Source of the DNA: Clostridiales bacterium
Lineage (GTDB): Bacteria > Bacillota > Desulfotomaculia > Desulfotomaculales > VENG01
Assembly: GCA_021736985.1 (NCBI GenBank)
Contig: JAIPEW010000029.1
Coordinates: 1 to 33,340 of the forward strand
Direction: 5' to 3'
Length of the DNA stretch: 33,340 bases
The notes under the pieces are model-generated. The model was not told the origin of the DNA, did not search any database, and saw only the letters and a list, made by a program, of their open reading frames with translations. The position numbers and the translations under genes were made by a program. Of the stretch, positions 24,501 through 31,055 are shown piece after piece. Each line of letters begins with the position of its first letter. The first letter of the stretch is position 1.

Positions 24501-25493
24501 ATCGGGATGTTCTTGAACAAACTCATCTATTTGCGCTGCCGTGCTGTTATATGTATTTTGTTTTCTTCCCCAGCCGTCAACATGTACACGCACGCCTCCT
24601 TCGTAAGCAGGCTGAAAAAGCTCGTGCAAATCTAGCGGCGGGGACAGGTTTCCCTTTTCATCAACTATGCCTTGAAAATACAGGCTGGCACCGGGAGCTA
24701 TACCGGCGTATGCCCCGCCTGAAGCCCGGCCGCTTCCTACCATGGCTGCAGCCATATGGGTGCCGTGGCCTATTTTATCTGCAGGCTTTTCCACCCCGGC
24801 CCAGGACTTGAGCATAATAACCCTGGGCTTGCGCCCCTGGCTGCTTTCTAAGTCCGGGTGTAAGCTGCCCAGAGAACCCGTGCTGAGCCCGCTGTCAGCA
24901 ACTCCCAGGGTTTGTCCTTTACCTGTAAACCCGGTTTCATTTATAAAGCCGGGTACAGCCAGCGGCCTCGCGCCGGTAATATCCTTTGACCGGTCATTTA
25001 AGAATTCCGGCTGCTTGTATTCTTCCACGTACAGGACCAGGGGCGATCCGGCCAGTTTTTCTAAATTAGCCCGGGGAAGTCTTATTTTAAGGTAACTGCT
25101 TTTTTTGTTATCTCCCTCTTGTACCTCTCCACCGAGATCCCGGACCAGTTTGCTTACTTTTTTCATTTCATTATTAGAAACAGCACTTACTACCAGGCAT
25201 ACCTGTTCCGTATTCCCTGCCGGGATTTCTTCTTTTATTTCCCCGTATAATTCCGTGGAATTTTTTTGCCCGGTGTTATCTTCTGTTGAATTATTTATAT
25301 TTTTTTCCATGCTTATTTCCGGGGGATCTTGCTCCTTATCCCGGTGTTCAAGTTCTTCAACAGCGCCGGTCTCTTTAGAAGAGTTGATTTCAGCTGTATT
25401 TTTAACATTCTCCTGCTGCATTTTTACGGCACCAGCAAGACCAGACCCTACAAAAACCAGCAATATAAGCAGTATAAATGATGCCCTTCTCAA
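21504..25493 (-). CDS. SLH-anchored subtilisin-like (S8) serine protease
   Basis: A 1329-residue secreted protein. A signal peptide or anchor (residues 3-22) is followed by an acidic linker and a propeptide-like domain (about 95-160). The S8 domain (about 185-500) has Asp200 (GVADSGL), His243 (GHGTHMA), oxyanion Asn340 (FGAGNSG) and Ser430 (SGTSMASA). A jelly-roll P-type region (about 505-620) and some 500 residues of beta-rich repeats follow. Three C-terminal SLH domains (about 1140-1325; HWAEIDIQHLAERGMVNGYPD, WARGSVALAYSRDLAAGYSD, WAKVNVNRARALGLLGGRGD) should bind pyruvylated wall polymer. The start is TTG with AGAGG upstream. It may process surface proteins such as its neighbour; this is inference. 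Confidence 0.93.
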   Translation of the reverse strand: MRRASFILLILLVFVGSGLAGAVKMQQENVKNTAEINSSKETGAVEELEHRDKEQDPPEISMEKNINNSTEDNTGQKNSTELYGEIKEEIPAGNTEQVCLVVSAVSNNEMKKVSKLVRDLGGEVQEGDNKKSSYLKIRLPRANLEKLAGSPLVLYVEEYKQPEFLNDRSKDITGARPLAVPGFINETGFTGKGQTLGVADSGLSTGSLGSLHPDLESSQGRKPRVIMLKSWAGVEKPADKIGHGTHMAAAMVGSGRASGGAYAGIAPGASLYFQGIVDEKGNLSPPLDLHELFQPAYEGGVRVHVDGWGRKQNTYNSTAAQIDEFVQEHPDFLPVFGAGNSGPDSGSLTSEANSKNALVIGASVNPRPAFENNPGSSSHTAAFSSHGPAEDGRIKPELVAPGKNIISASSSLVDEHLPGRPQYALMSGTSMASAAAGGAAAVLRQYLEEEKGVNEPSAALLKSMLINGARRTSSSTESAGFGVLDISSTVIALENDLFQLANKSLSTGEEFTCEKKVEHGDAPLKATLAWTDPAAAPGDRSALVNNLDLEVTAPGGEKYYGNDLGHNDDKDDRNNVEQVYIKNSAPGTYKIAVHCDYLNKGTSQDFALVYGQAPARGTVSSSADGEVTLSSGEKIELPEDTRLAVNNRLQQVDKALPAGTGVYLAGPVENPRSVYAAVRTGHETGVKTLSAGDKTVFVRINREYRQGGYMVDKRAQDVLSINGCPVKEDQPIPPGAAVTGYINPFEQALWKVNVTGAEISGVLTGIDREKKEIKLLDKEKTYSLSEETSISFSNKIEESDAANLPFGDSTAASMDNLLSGMPVNLIVGDSGKVYHISVKRHIALGRVVGLSPQKDEINLSTGSSYHVMQGASVVKNGSAAVQKDIGEGNLALLNLVPGSKEVLSINLYTDVIYGKVIFAGNNKLYMLGDKGKFYTFELNEAASVFRWGMPAGQSMISSGQWVRAAAGPESREVLRVDIAEEAGKTVETLESIIPSREIVKTAAGNTYHLSRVTKITKEGFPVKLRDLMPGETATVTALYGNNGQKIAASLDAGARDGVQPPTLKAVSTIPFEEFSMVKGNTGGDHLYAKYPGSELKKVNCNELGEFYHPVPVEKLEVQLVAVDSETGGVAGLYLNFPRRVERFTDIDEHWAEIDIQHLAERGMVNGYPDRTFRPDNAVTRVEFTVMLTRLMGESGSGGELPYKDKEEIPRWARGSVALAYSRDLAAGYSDNTFRPRQPISREEAAAFLVRAYDMLNGKPVLEPQAEKFKDMDEVSDWAKVNVNRARALGLLGGRGDGSFDPEENITRAETAAVINRLLSTLTEKGEPES

Positions 25494-25521
25494 CTTATCG
25501 ACCTCTCTTCCCCCGCAATTA

Positions 25522-25555
25522 AAAAATAGTTCCCTTTTTAAAAGGAACTATTTTT
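25522..25555 (-). terminator. Terminator of the mbl/mreB gene
   Basis: Stem 25522-25533 with 25544-25555 (AAAAATAGTTCC/GGAACTATTTTT) with A/T runs on both sides, between the mreB stop and the protease start. Confidence 0.8.
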
Positions 25556-25603
25556 ATATATTCAACAATAAATTGTTTACTCCTTTAAAGTTAAATTTGC
25601 TAA

Positions 25604-26659
25604 TTAATAGTTGACAATTTGCGTGTTTTTAAACCTGTGATCATCGCGTTTTTTTTGCTTGTATCCTTCCAATATATGCAGCATTCCCAGGGCCCGGCCC
25701 GTGCCGTAAGCCACGCAGGACAGGGGTTCATCGGCAACATGGACTGCCAGACCAGTTTCATGCCTGAGCAGCAAGTCCAATCCCTGCATCAAAGCACCGC
25801 CCCCGGTTAAAACTATTCCTTTTTCTACAATATCTGCAGCAAGCTCCGGAGGAGTAGATTCTAATACTTCTTTTACTGCCCCGACTACTGCATTCAAGTT
25901 TTCTTTGACAGCATCGTATACCTGGGTACTGGTTAATTCTTCGGCAACAGGCAGCCCTTCGACCAGGTCCCTGCCCCGCACCTGCATGGTTTTCTCTTCA
26001 ATGGCAGAGGGAAAGGCACTGCCAATTTCCATTTTTATTTCTTCCCCGGTGCGCTCACCTATCGCCAGGTTCATCACCCGGCGTACATATTTCACAATAG
26101 CATCGTCAAACTTATCTCCTCCTACACGGAGGGCACGGCTTTTTACAATACCGCCAAGGGAAAGTACAGCTACGTCAGAAGTACCGCCGCCAATATCAAC
26201 CAGCATGCTGCCGTCGGGCCTGGATATATCCAGTCCTGCTCCCAGTGCAGCAGCCAGCGGCTCCTCTATAACAAATGCCTTCCTGGCCCCGGCTTGTACA
26301 GTAGCCTGGTACACTGCTCTTTCCTCCACACTGGTAACACCGGAAGGAATGCAAACCATTACCCTGGGTTTCCACAGGTTCTTCCTGCCGTTAGACTTTT
26401 TGATAAAATATTTGAGCATTTTTTCCGTGATATCATAATCTGCAATAACACCGTCCTTCATGGGACGTATAGCCACAATATTGCCCGGGGTACGTCCTAA
26501 CATGCTCCTGGCCTCTGAACCTACTGCAATTACTTTTTGAGTTTCCTTGTCCATGGCTACTACTGACGGTTCTTGCAGTACTACACCTTTGCCTTTAACA
26601 TATACCAACACATTAGCCGTACCTAGATCTATTCCTATATCTGCACTCATACCAAACAT
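25604..26659 (-). CDS. mbl: Rod-shape protein MreB/Mbl
   Basis: A 351-residue bacterial actin. Nucleotide-binding motifs are intact: phosphate 1 GIDLGTANVLVYV, connect-1 region VIEEPLAAALGAG, phosphate 2 DIGGGTSDVAVLS and adenosine GIVLTGGGALMQGL. It polymerises at the membrane and guides lateral wall synthesis. Its place after spoIIID is the same as that of mbl in Bacillus subtilis, which favours Mbl over MreB itself. Residues after about 340 form a short charged tail. It ends with a terminator at 25522-25555. Confidence 0.94.
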   Translation of the reverse strand: MFGMSADIGIDLGTANVLVYVKGKGVVLQEPSVVAMDKETQKVIAVGSEARSMLGRTPGNIVAIRPMKDGVIADYDITEKMLKYFIKKSNGRKNLWKPRVMVCIPSGVTSVEERAVYQATVQAGARKAFVIEEPLAAALGAGLDISRPDGSMLVDIGGGTSDVAVLSLGGIVKSRALRVGGDKFDDAIVKYVRRVMNLAIGERTGEEIKMEIGSAFPSAIEEKTMQVRGRDLVEGLPVAEELTSTQVYDAVKENLNAVVGAVKEVLESTPPELAADIVEKGIVLTGGGALMQGLDLLLRHETGLAVHVADEPLSCVAYGTGRALGMLHILEGYKQKKRDDHRFKNTQIVNY

Positions 26660-26793
26660 GATTTTTTGTCCCCCTTAGCGCTTGTTCCAATTTAATAGTT
26701 GTAAAAAAATGCCATCAAGGCATGTTCAAATACAACCCGGCTATCATATAATTCTACTCAAGAGGACAAATTCCTTTAAGTAATACTATTTTT

Positions 26794-27045
26794 TCACACG
26801 TTTTCCTTGTACTTACGGCGAGTTGCTTCCCCCCCGCGTATATGCCGCTCTGATTTATTCAAATTTAAGACAATCTTTATTTGTTTAGACAATTCTTTAT
26901 CTAAAGAAGGAAGCCTTTCAGTCATGTCCTTGTGTACTGTACTCTTACTTACTTGAAAAACTTCTGCGCACTTCCTCACTGTAGCTTTAGTCTCCAATAT
27001 ATAGTGACATATTTCCAGCACACGTTTTTGAATATATTCCTGCAT
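26794..27045 (-). CDS. spoIIID: Sporulation transcription regulator SpoIIID
   Basis: An 83-residue DNA-binding protein matching SpoIIID in length and sequence: an HTH at about residues 22-45 (TVRKCAEVFQVSKSTVHKDM) and a basic C-terminal tail (SERHIRGGEATRRKYKE). It acts in the mother cell, repressing or activating sigma-E-dependent genes and helping the switch to sigma-K. It lies between the SpoIIQ-like gene and mbl, the arrangement conserved across spore-forming Firmicutes, and is a strong marker of endospore formation. Confidence 0.96.
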   Translation of the reverse strand: MQEYIQKRVLEICHYILETKATVRKCAEVFQVSKSTVHKDMTERLPSLDKELSKQIKIVLNLNKSERHIRGGEATRRKYKENV

Positions 27046-27120
27046 TTCATTCCCTCCCCGCGGGCTATAGCAGTTAATTTAAATATATTCATATGTGCGC
27101 CAGAAATGCTTTAAAAAGTC

Positions 27121-27148
27121 AAAAAAAATACGGCCAAAAAATGCCGCA
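27121..27148 (-). terminator. Terminator of the SpoIIQ-like gene
   Basis: Stem 27127-27133 with 27142-27148 (one G-T pair), followed on the minus strand by a run of seven T residues, 14 bases after the stop at 27163. Confidence 0.75.
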
Positions 27149-27162
27149 TTATTTCTATTAAT

Positions 27163-27906
27163 TTACAGTTTGGGGAAAAATTCAGCTGGATTTATGGTTT
27201 CGCCGTTTTTGATTAATAAAAAGTTAATTTTTCCTTTTTTACCAGTGCCTTTTTTATTAACTGTACCCAGTAAATCCCCGGGAGTAACTTTATCTCCTTC
27301 ACAGGCTGCAACATTGTACAACCCCTTGTATATACTGGTTAGCCCGTTTTGATGTTCTACAACTACTTTATACTTTTCGCCGTACAAGCGGGTTACCCCG
27401 GTAACTTCGCCAGGCAAACACGGTGAAACTTCTTCTCCTGCACCGGCACTAAAAGTTATTCCCCCGTGAAAACGGTAATCTTCATAAACCGGGGAATAGT
27501 GGAAACCATAAGATGATACTTCAACGCCCTGTACAGGGATAGCAGGATTTGCAGTCAACACGTCTTTTTCCACGCTCTCCTCTGCTTTTTCTGCTACTTC
27601 ACTGTCATTACTGCTGTTCTTAACATCCCCCTGTTTTTCTCCCGGCAGTTTATCTACCGGTTTACTTCCTAATTCATAAGTTAACTGGCTTTTAGCATCA
27701 TCTGGCCTGCTTTTTAGCCCGGGTTCTTTATTAAAATTTCCTATATAACCCGCGTTCACCACAGTATAAACTATGCCTGCCGCGAGTACAGCAGCAAGGG
27801 CGGCAGCCGAATAACGGCCTCGCCCTCCTAAAAGCCAGCGGCGCAGCCAGCGGCGGTATTTCTTTACACCATTCTGATCTTTCACCTTTTTACCAAAAGG
27901 CCACAC
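27163..27906 (-). CDS. spoIIQ: SpoIIQ-like degenerate LytM/M23 protein
   Basis: A 247-residue protein with a basic cytoplasmic N-terminus, one membrane helix (about residues 32-54), an acidic linker and a LytM domain (about 135-245). Zinc ligands are mostly lost: the first motif reads H147-G-G-I-T instead of HxGxD, and the HxH site reads K226-I-N228. It should therefore be a non-catalytic scaffold, as B. subtilis SpoIIQ is, that docks with mother-cell SpoIIIAH during engulfment. Its place between spoIID and spoIIID supports the name. The GTG start lies in a predicted RNA stem (27904-27944). Confidence 0.88.
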   Translation of the reverse strand: MWPFGKKVKDQNGVKKYRRWLRRWLLGGRGRYSAAALAAVLAAGIVYTVVNAGYIGNFNKEPGLKSRPDDAKSQLTYELGSKPVDKLPGEKQGDVKNSSNDSEVAEKAEESVEKDVLTANPAIPVQGVEVSSYGFHYSPVYEDYRFHGGITFSAGAGEEVSPCLPGEVTGVTRLYGEKYKVVVEHQNGLTSIYKGLYNVAACEGDKVTPGDLLGTVNKKGTGKKGKINFLLIKNGETINPAEFFPKL

Positions 27907-27944
27907 TGTATATCACTCCTCCAAATAGAGTTTTATATACAGTG
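27904..27944 (-). promoter_or_regulatory. RNA hairpin covering the spoIIQ start codon
   Basis: Perfect 10-bp arms, CACTGTATAT and its complement (27904-27913, 27935-27944). In the minus-strand RNA the 3' arm ends with the GTG start codon, and the ribosome binding site GGAGG lies in the loop next to a small inner ACTC/GAGT pairing. This could hold back translation, or it could be a palindromic DNA site for a regulator. Confidence 0.6.
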
Positions 27945-27972
27945 TTCCCGTTTTTTACATTCTTTATTACTT

Positions 27973-28914
27973 TTAATACTTTTGCACATTTACTCCCGTG
28001 TAATAATGTTTTAATATTTCCCGGTAGCTGCAGCCGTGATCAGCCATTCCCTTTGCGCCGTACTGGCACATGCCAACCCCGTGCCCGTATCCCCTGGTAG
28101 TAAATATTACTTTATCGCCCTTGATATTGCTGGCAAAATTTGTAGAACGCAAGTTCAGGCGCTGCCTGAATACCGTGGCCGGAATTTCTACCCCTGCCAC
28201 CCTGACCTTACTTGCCCTGCCCGTATCGGTACGTTCAGTAATTTTAACCGGGGATTCTCCTGAAGATACCGGTACTGCCGACATATCCACACCCAGGGAT
28301 TTCTCCATTTCAGGCAGTGTAAAACTGGCAGTGTGAATTGGCCGGGGATCGGCTTCGTAAGGGCAGTTTACACTTTTTAAATAGGGAATAGAATATTTCC
28401 AGACTTCTCCGGAATCTTCGGTTCTTCCGCCGCAGGCCGAGTGATAAACAGGATCTATGAGTTTCCCATCATATGTTATGATCATTTTTTTTGTAGCATC
28501 TGCTGCCTGGCGAATTTTAAAATAATAGCGGTAATAATTTACCACTCCCCACCTTTCTTTCATCTTTTCTCTGGATATCCAGGCCTGGGCCCGGTCCGGG
28601 TCATCAGAAACATCTGCACCAGGGTGAAGCTTGTTTACCACTCCCCCGGCATGTATTCTCTTTAAGACATAAGTGCGGGCAGCAACTGCCTGGGCCTTTA
28701 ATGCCTCGATGGGAAATTTAGCCGGCATTTCTGCTGCTACTACGCCAGCAACGTACTCGTTTAAACTTAGTTTTTCAATCTTATCAATATCATTGCGGTA
28801 CAAGCGCACTTTTAAACTGCCCTCATCTTCCGGCCCGGTATACCAGTTCAAAAACAGGGGGATGCCTGAGATAAGTATTATTGCAACCAGGGTAGCAATT
28901 AGTAGTTTTTTCAT
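27973..28914 (-). CDS. spoIID: Stage II sporulation protein D (lytic transglycosylase)
   Basis: A 313-residue protein with an N-terminal membrane anchor (about residues 4-24) and a SpoIID domain. Visible motifs are LSLNEYVAGVVAAEMPAKFP (with the catalytic Glu in AAEMP), ALKAQAVAARTYVL, VYHSACGGRTEDSGEVW and GYGHGVGMCQYGAKGMA. It cuts glycan strands during engulfment, together with SpoIIP and SpoIIM. Length and order agree with other Clostridia. ATG has GGTGG upstream. It is the first gene of the sporulation block. Confidence 0.96.
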   Translation of the reverse strand: MKKLLIATLVAIILISGIPLFLNWYTGPEDEGSLKVRLYRNDIDKIEKLSLNEYVAGVVAAEMPAKFPIEALKAQAVAARTYVLKRIHAGGVVNKLHPGADVSDDPDRAQAWISREKMKERWGVVNYYRYYFKIRQAADATKKMIITYDGKLIDPVYHSACGGRTEDSGEVWKYSIPYLKSVNCPYEADPRPIHTASFTLPEMEKSLGVDMSAVPVSSGESPVKITERTDTGRASKVRVAGVEIPATVFRQRLNLRSTNFASNIKGDKVIFTTRGYGHGVGMCQYGAKGMADHGCSYREILKHYYTGVNVQKY

Positions 28915-29051
28915 TTTTTACCACCTACAGAAAATTATTATCTATTATACATATTATTCCACTGATATCTTTTATAATAACTTTTTTATTAAAAGTTGGA
29001 AAATATTTAATTTTTATAAAGGGACCAACTTTTTTAGCAAGGTGAATCCGG

Positions 29052-29557
29052 GTGAAAGAAATATATATTGACAGGCATAAATGCCTGCACTGCTTTTCCT
29101 GTATACTCAACTGTATCCTGGCCCGTTCAGGCAAATGCAGTTTGCAGGAAGCTGCTGCTGATCCCCCGGCACCCAGGCCCCGCATATTGAAAGTTCAAGA
29201 TGATAATAATTCTTTTTTACTCATGTGCAGGCACTGTGAAAATCCCCCGTGCATAGAAGCCTGCATGTCAGGCGCAATAACCAGGGAACCTTCTACAGGA
29301 ATAATTAGCATAGATACCGATAAATGCATGGGATGCTGGATGTGCATAATGGTTTGCCCGTTTGGAGTAATCGGCAGGGATAAAGAAAGTAAAACAGCTG
29401 TAAAATGCGACCACTGCAGGGACAGGGAATACCCGGCAGCGTTGAGGCTTATCCTACCGGCGCGCTTTCTTTTAAAGAATCTGCAGAACATGCCGGTGGA
29501 AAAAGAAAAGACTATGCCCTACAGATGACAGGCGTTGAAAGAAGGGATACAAAATGA
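29052..29557 (+). pseudogene. CooF-like polyferredoxin, frameshifted near 29439
   Basis: The frame starting at GTG 29052 (AAGGTGA upstream) encodes a 4Fe-4S electron carrier with Cys groups CLHCFSCILNC, CRHCENPPCIEAC and CMGCWMCIMVCP, then KCDHCRDREYPA. After that point (about 29438) the frame gives nonsense ending at 29528. Shifting by one base from 29441 restores VEAYPTGALSFKESAEHAG... and ends with a TGA that overlaps the next gene's ATG in ATGA (29554-29557). One base is missing where a Cys codon is expected, and the next expected Cys (VEACP) reads Tyr (TAT), so the fourth cluster is damaged twice. The family carries electrons between an enzyme and a partner oxidoreductase. Confidence 0.85.
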
Positions 29558-30620
29558 AATATGCAGTCATAGGAAGCAGCGCAGCTGGTATTTTTGGAGT
29601 TGAAGCACTTCGTCAAGCAGACCGGGAAGGGGATATCATAATAATTTCCGGGGAAAAGGAACCTGCATATTCCCGCTGTTTAACTACTTACTATATTGCA
29701 GGCAGTACTACCGAGAAAAACATGTATATCCGCCCGGGTGATTTTTTTGAAAAAAATAATGTTGATGTACACCCCGGCACTACTGTCGAAAGCATAGACC
29801 CTGTTCAGAAAAAAATATATTGCAGCGGCCCCCGAGGCTATTAATAGCCTCGGGGGCCGCTGCCTACATGCCGGATATACCCGGGGGTAGTGCCGGGGGA
29901 GTATATACACTGCGCACCATGCAAGATGCCAGGGCTATAAAGGAAAAAGCTGAAAGAGGGAAGCAAGCTGTTGTGCTGGGTGCAGGACCCGTAAGCGTGA
30001 AAACTGCCTACGCTCTTCTAAAAAATGACATGGAAGTATCAGCGGTAGTTGGTTCGCCCTGTATATTATCCAGGGTTATGGATAAATACGGCGCTGAATT
30101 AATACAAAACCATTTAGAAAAACACGGCATGAAGTTTTACCTGGAAAAACAAGTACAGGAAATAACCCAAGACAGCCAGGGCAATGTCAGCGGGATAAAA
30201 CTGGATGACAATACTGTACTGCCCTGTTCCATGATAATTATAGGCAAAGGTGTGCAGCCCAACGCTGCAGCCCAGGGGAAGATGGCCGGGCACAACATGG
30301 CAGGATACCAGGAACCATACCCTGGCTCAATAAGCCTTAATGCGCTGGAGTTTTTCGGCCTGGATGCTGTAACAGCAGGCGTTTCCAATCCTCAATCAAG
30401 TGAATATGAAATACTGGAAAACAAAGATAAATACAGCGGCAAATACCGGCGCCTGGTGTTTAGCGGTGATACACTTGCTGGTTATGCTGCTGTAAATGAC
30501 ATAGACGGCATAGGAGCATTAACAGCGCGCATCCTGAACAACACACCTGTAAAGGATAAATATGCCCTGCTGCACGGGCGCCCACCTATTTTGGGCAGCA
30601 CAGCTTACCATGTAGGATAA
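29554..30620 (+). pseudogene. FAD/NAD(P)-dependent oxidoreductase (FNOR/NADH oxidase-like), split by a palindrome
   Basis: The first part (29554-29844) has the FAD-binding start YAVIGSSAAGIFGVEALRQA and SRCLTTYYIAGS, and stops at TAA inside the palindrome 29822-29863. The second part continues in another frame from about 29838 with LLIASGAAAYMPDIPGG, the NAD-binding VVLGAGPVSVKTAYALL, GKGVQPNAAA and an intact C-terminus to 30620. Together they make one pyridine nucleotide-disulfide oxidoreductase fold of about 355 residues. Pairing with a CooF-like ferredoxin recalls the CooF-FNOR pairs near CO dehydrogenase, but no cooS is present in the window. A TTG at 29820 could start the second part, but there is no ribosome binding site. 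Confidence 0.85.
29822..29863. repeat. Perfect 42-bp palindrome inside the oxidoreductase gene
   Basis: Arms of 21 bp (29822-29842, 29843-29863) with no spacer. The right arm encodes the expected conserved residues LLIASGAAA; the left arm is its inverted copy and stands where some 8-10 family residues should be. It changes frame and brings a TAA at its centre. Confidence 0.95.
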
Positions 30621-30656
30621 TGCTTCCACCGGCACATAATACCACTCATGTACAAT

Positions 30657-30689
30657 AAACACTACCTTATTTTTACTAAGGTAGTGTTT
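30657..30689 (+). terminator. Terminator after the oxidoreductase gene
   Basis: Perfect 13-bp stem (30657-30669 with 30677-30689), loop TTTTTAC, 3' T run. It is 37 bases after the stop at 30620. Confidence 0.88.
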
Positions 30690-30754
30690 TCGTATTATAT
30701 ATGTTATTTTTTTTATTATTTTTTTCATTATTTTTTTCTAAGGATAATTTGGTT

Positions 30755-30871
30755 ATGCAAAGAAAACTAAGAGCAAATGTAAACAAAAGAACTGTAGAAT
30801 ATTATACAAACCCAGGGTTATTTATTCCTTTATATTACGCTATAATTAGAAGAATTATTGGTTCAGCTTAA
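30755..30871 (+). CDS. Possible 38-residue peptide
   Basis: ATG with AAGGAT about ten bases upstream opens 38 codons: MQRKLRANVNKRTVEYYTNP then a hydrophobic stretch and IIRRIIGSA. The family is not recognised. It lies in the 435-base gap before the CorC-type gene and its end overlaps the -35 box of that gene's promoter. It could be a small amphipathic membrane peptide or a chance frame. Confidence 0.25.
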   Translation: MQRKLRANVNKRTVEYYTNPGLFIPLYYAIIRRIIGSA

Positions 30872-30886
30872 ATTAATTGATATAAT
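30858..30886 (+). promoter_or_regulatory. SigA-type promoter of the CorC-type gene
   Basis: TTGGTT (30858-30863), 17 bases, TATAAT (30881-30886). Expected start near 30892. Confidence 0.7.
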
Positions 30887-30891
30887 GAAAA

Positions 30892-31055
30892 AGAACAGGC
30901 TTACTTTAGAGGAAATAAAAAAATGTTAGTATAGGGTTCTCTAGAACCTCAATGGCTAAGCTGTTAAGTACTCCCATTTCATTGAAGACAAATGGAAAAA
31001 TTGCGAAGTACAAAAATGTAAAGTTACATCTTTTTTTTAGGAGTGAAACTATAAT
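30892..31055 (+). promoter_or_regulatory. Leader with possible attenuator before the CorC-type gene
   Basis: About 165 bases separate the promoter from the ATG. Hairpins include GGGTTC-TCTA-GAACC (30936-30949) and, just before the ribosome binding site, ATGTA-AAGT-TACAT followed by CTTTTTTTT (about 31017-31038), which looks like an intrinsic terminator placed to control the gene. Divalent-cation genes are often riboswitch-controlled, but I could not match this to the Mg M-box, Mn or NiCo consensus. Confidence 0.45.

Noticed and set aside
25522-25555. GGAACT near the protease start as a fourth ECF promoter
   Set aside because: No GTCTAA-like -10 lies 16-18 bases away, and the GGAACT is part of a terminator stem.
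29820-30620. Second half of the oxidoreductase as an independent gene from TTG 29820
   Set aside because: No ribosome binding site, the start lies in the palindrome, and the domain starts in the middle of an FAD-binding fold.
30936-31040. Magnesium M-box riboswitch before the CorC-type gene
   Set aside because: The conserved M-box core (GUUAGGUGAGGCUCC-type) is not present; only generic hairpins can be supported.
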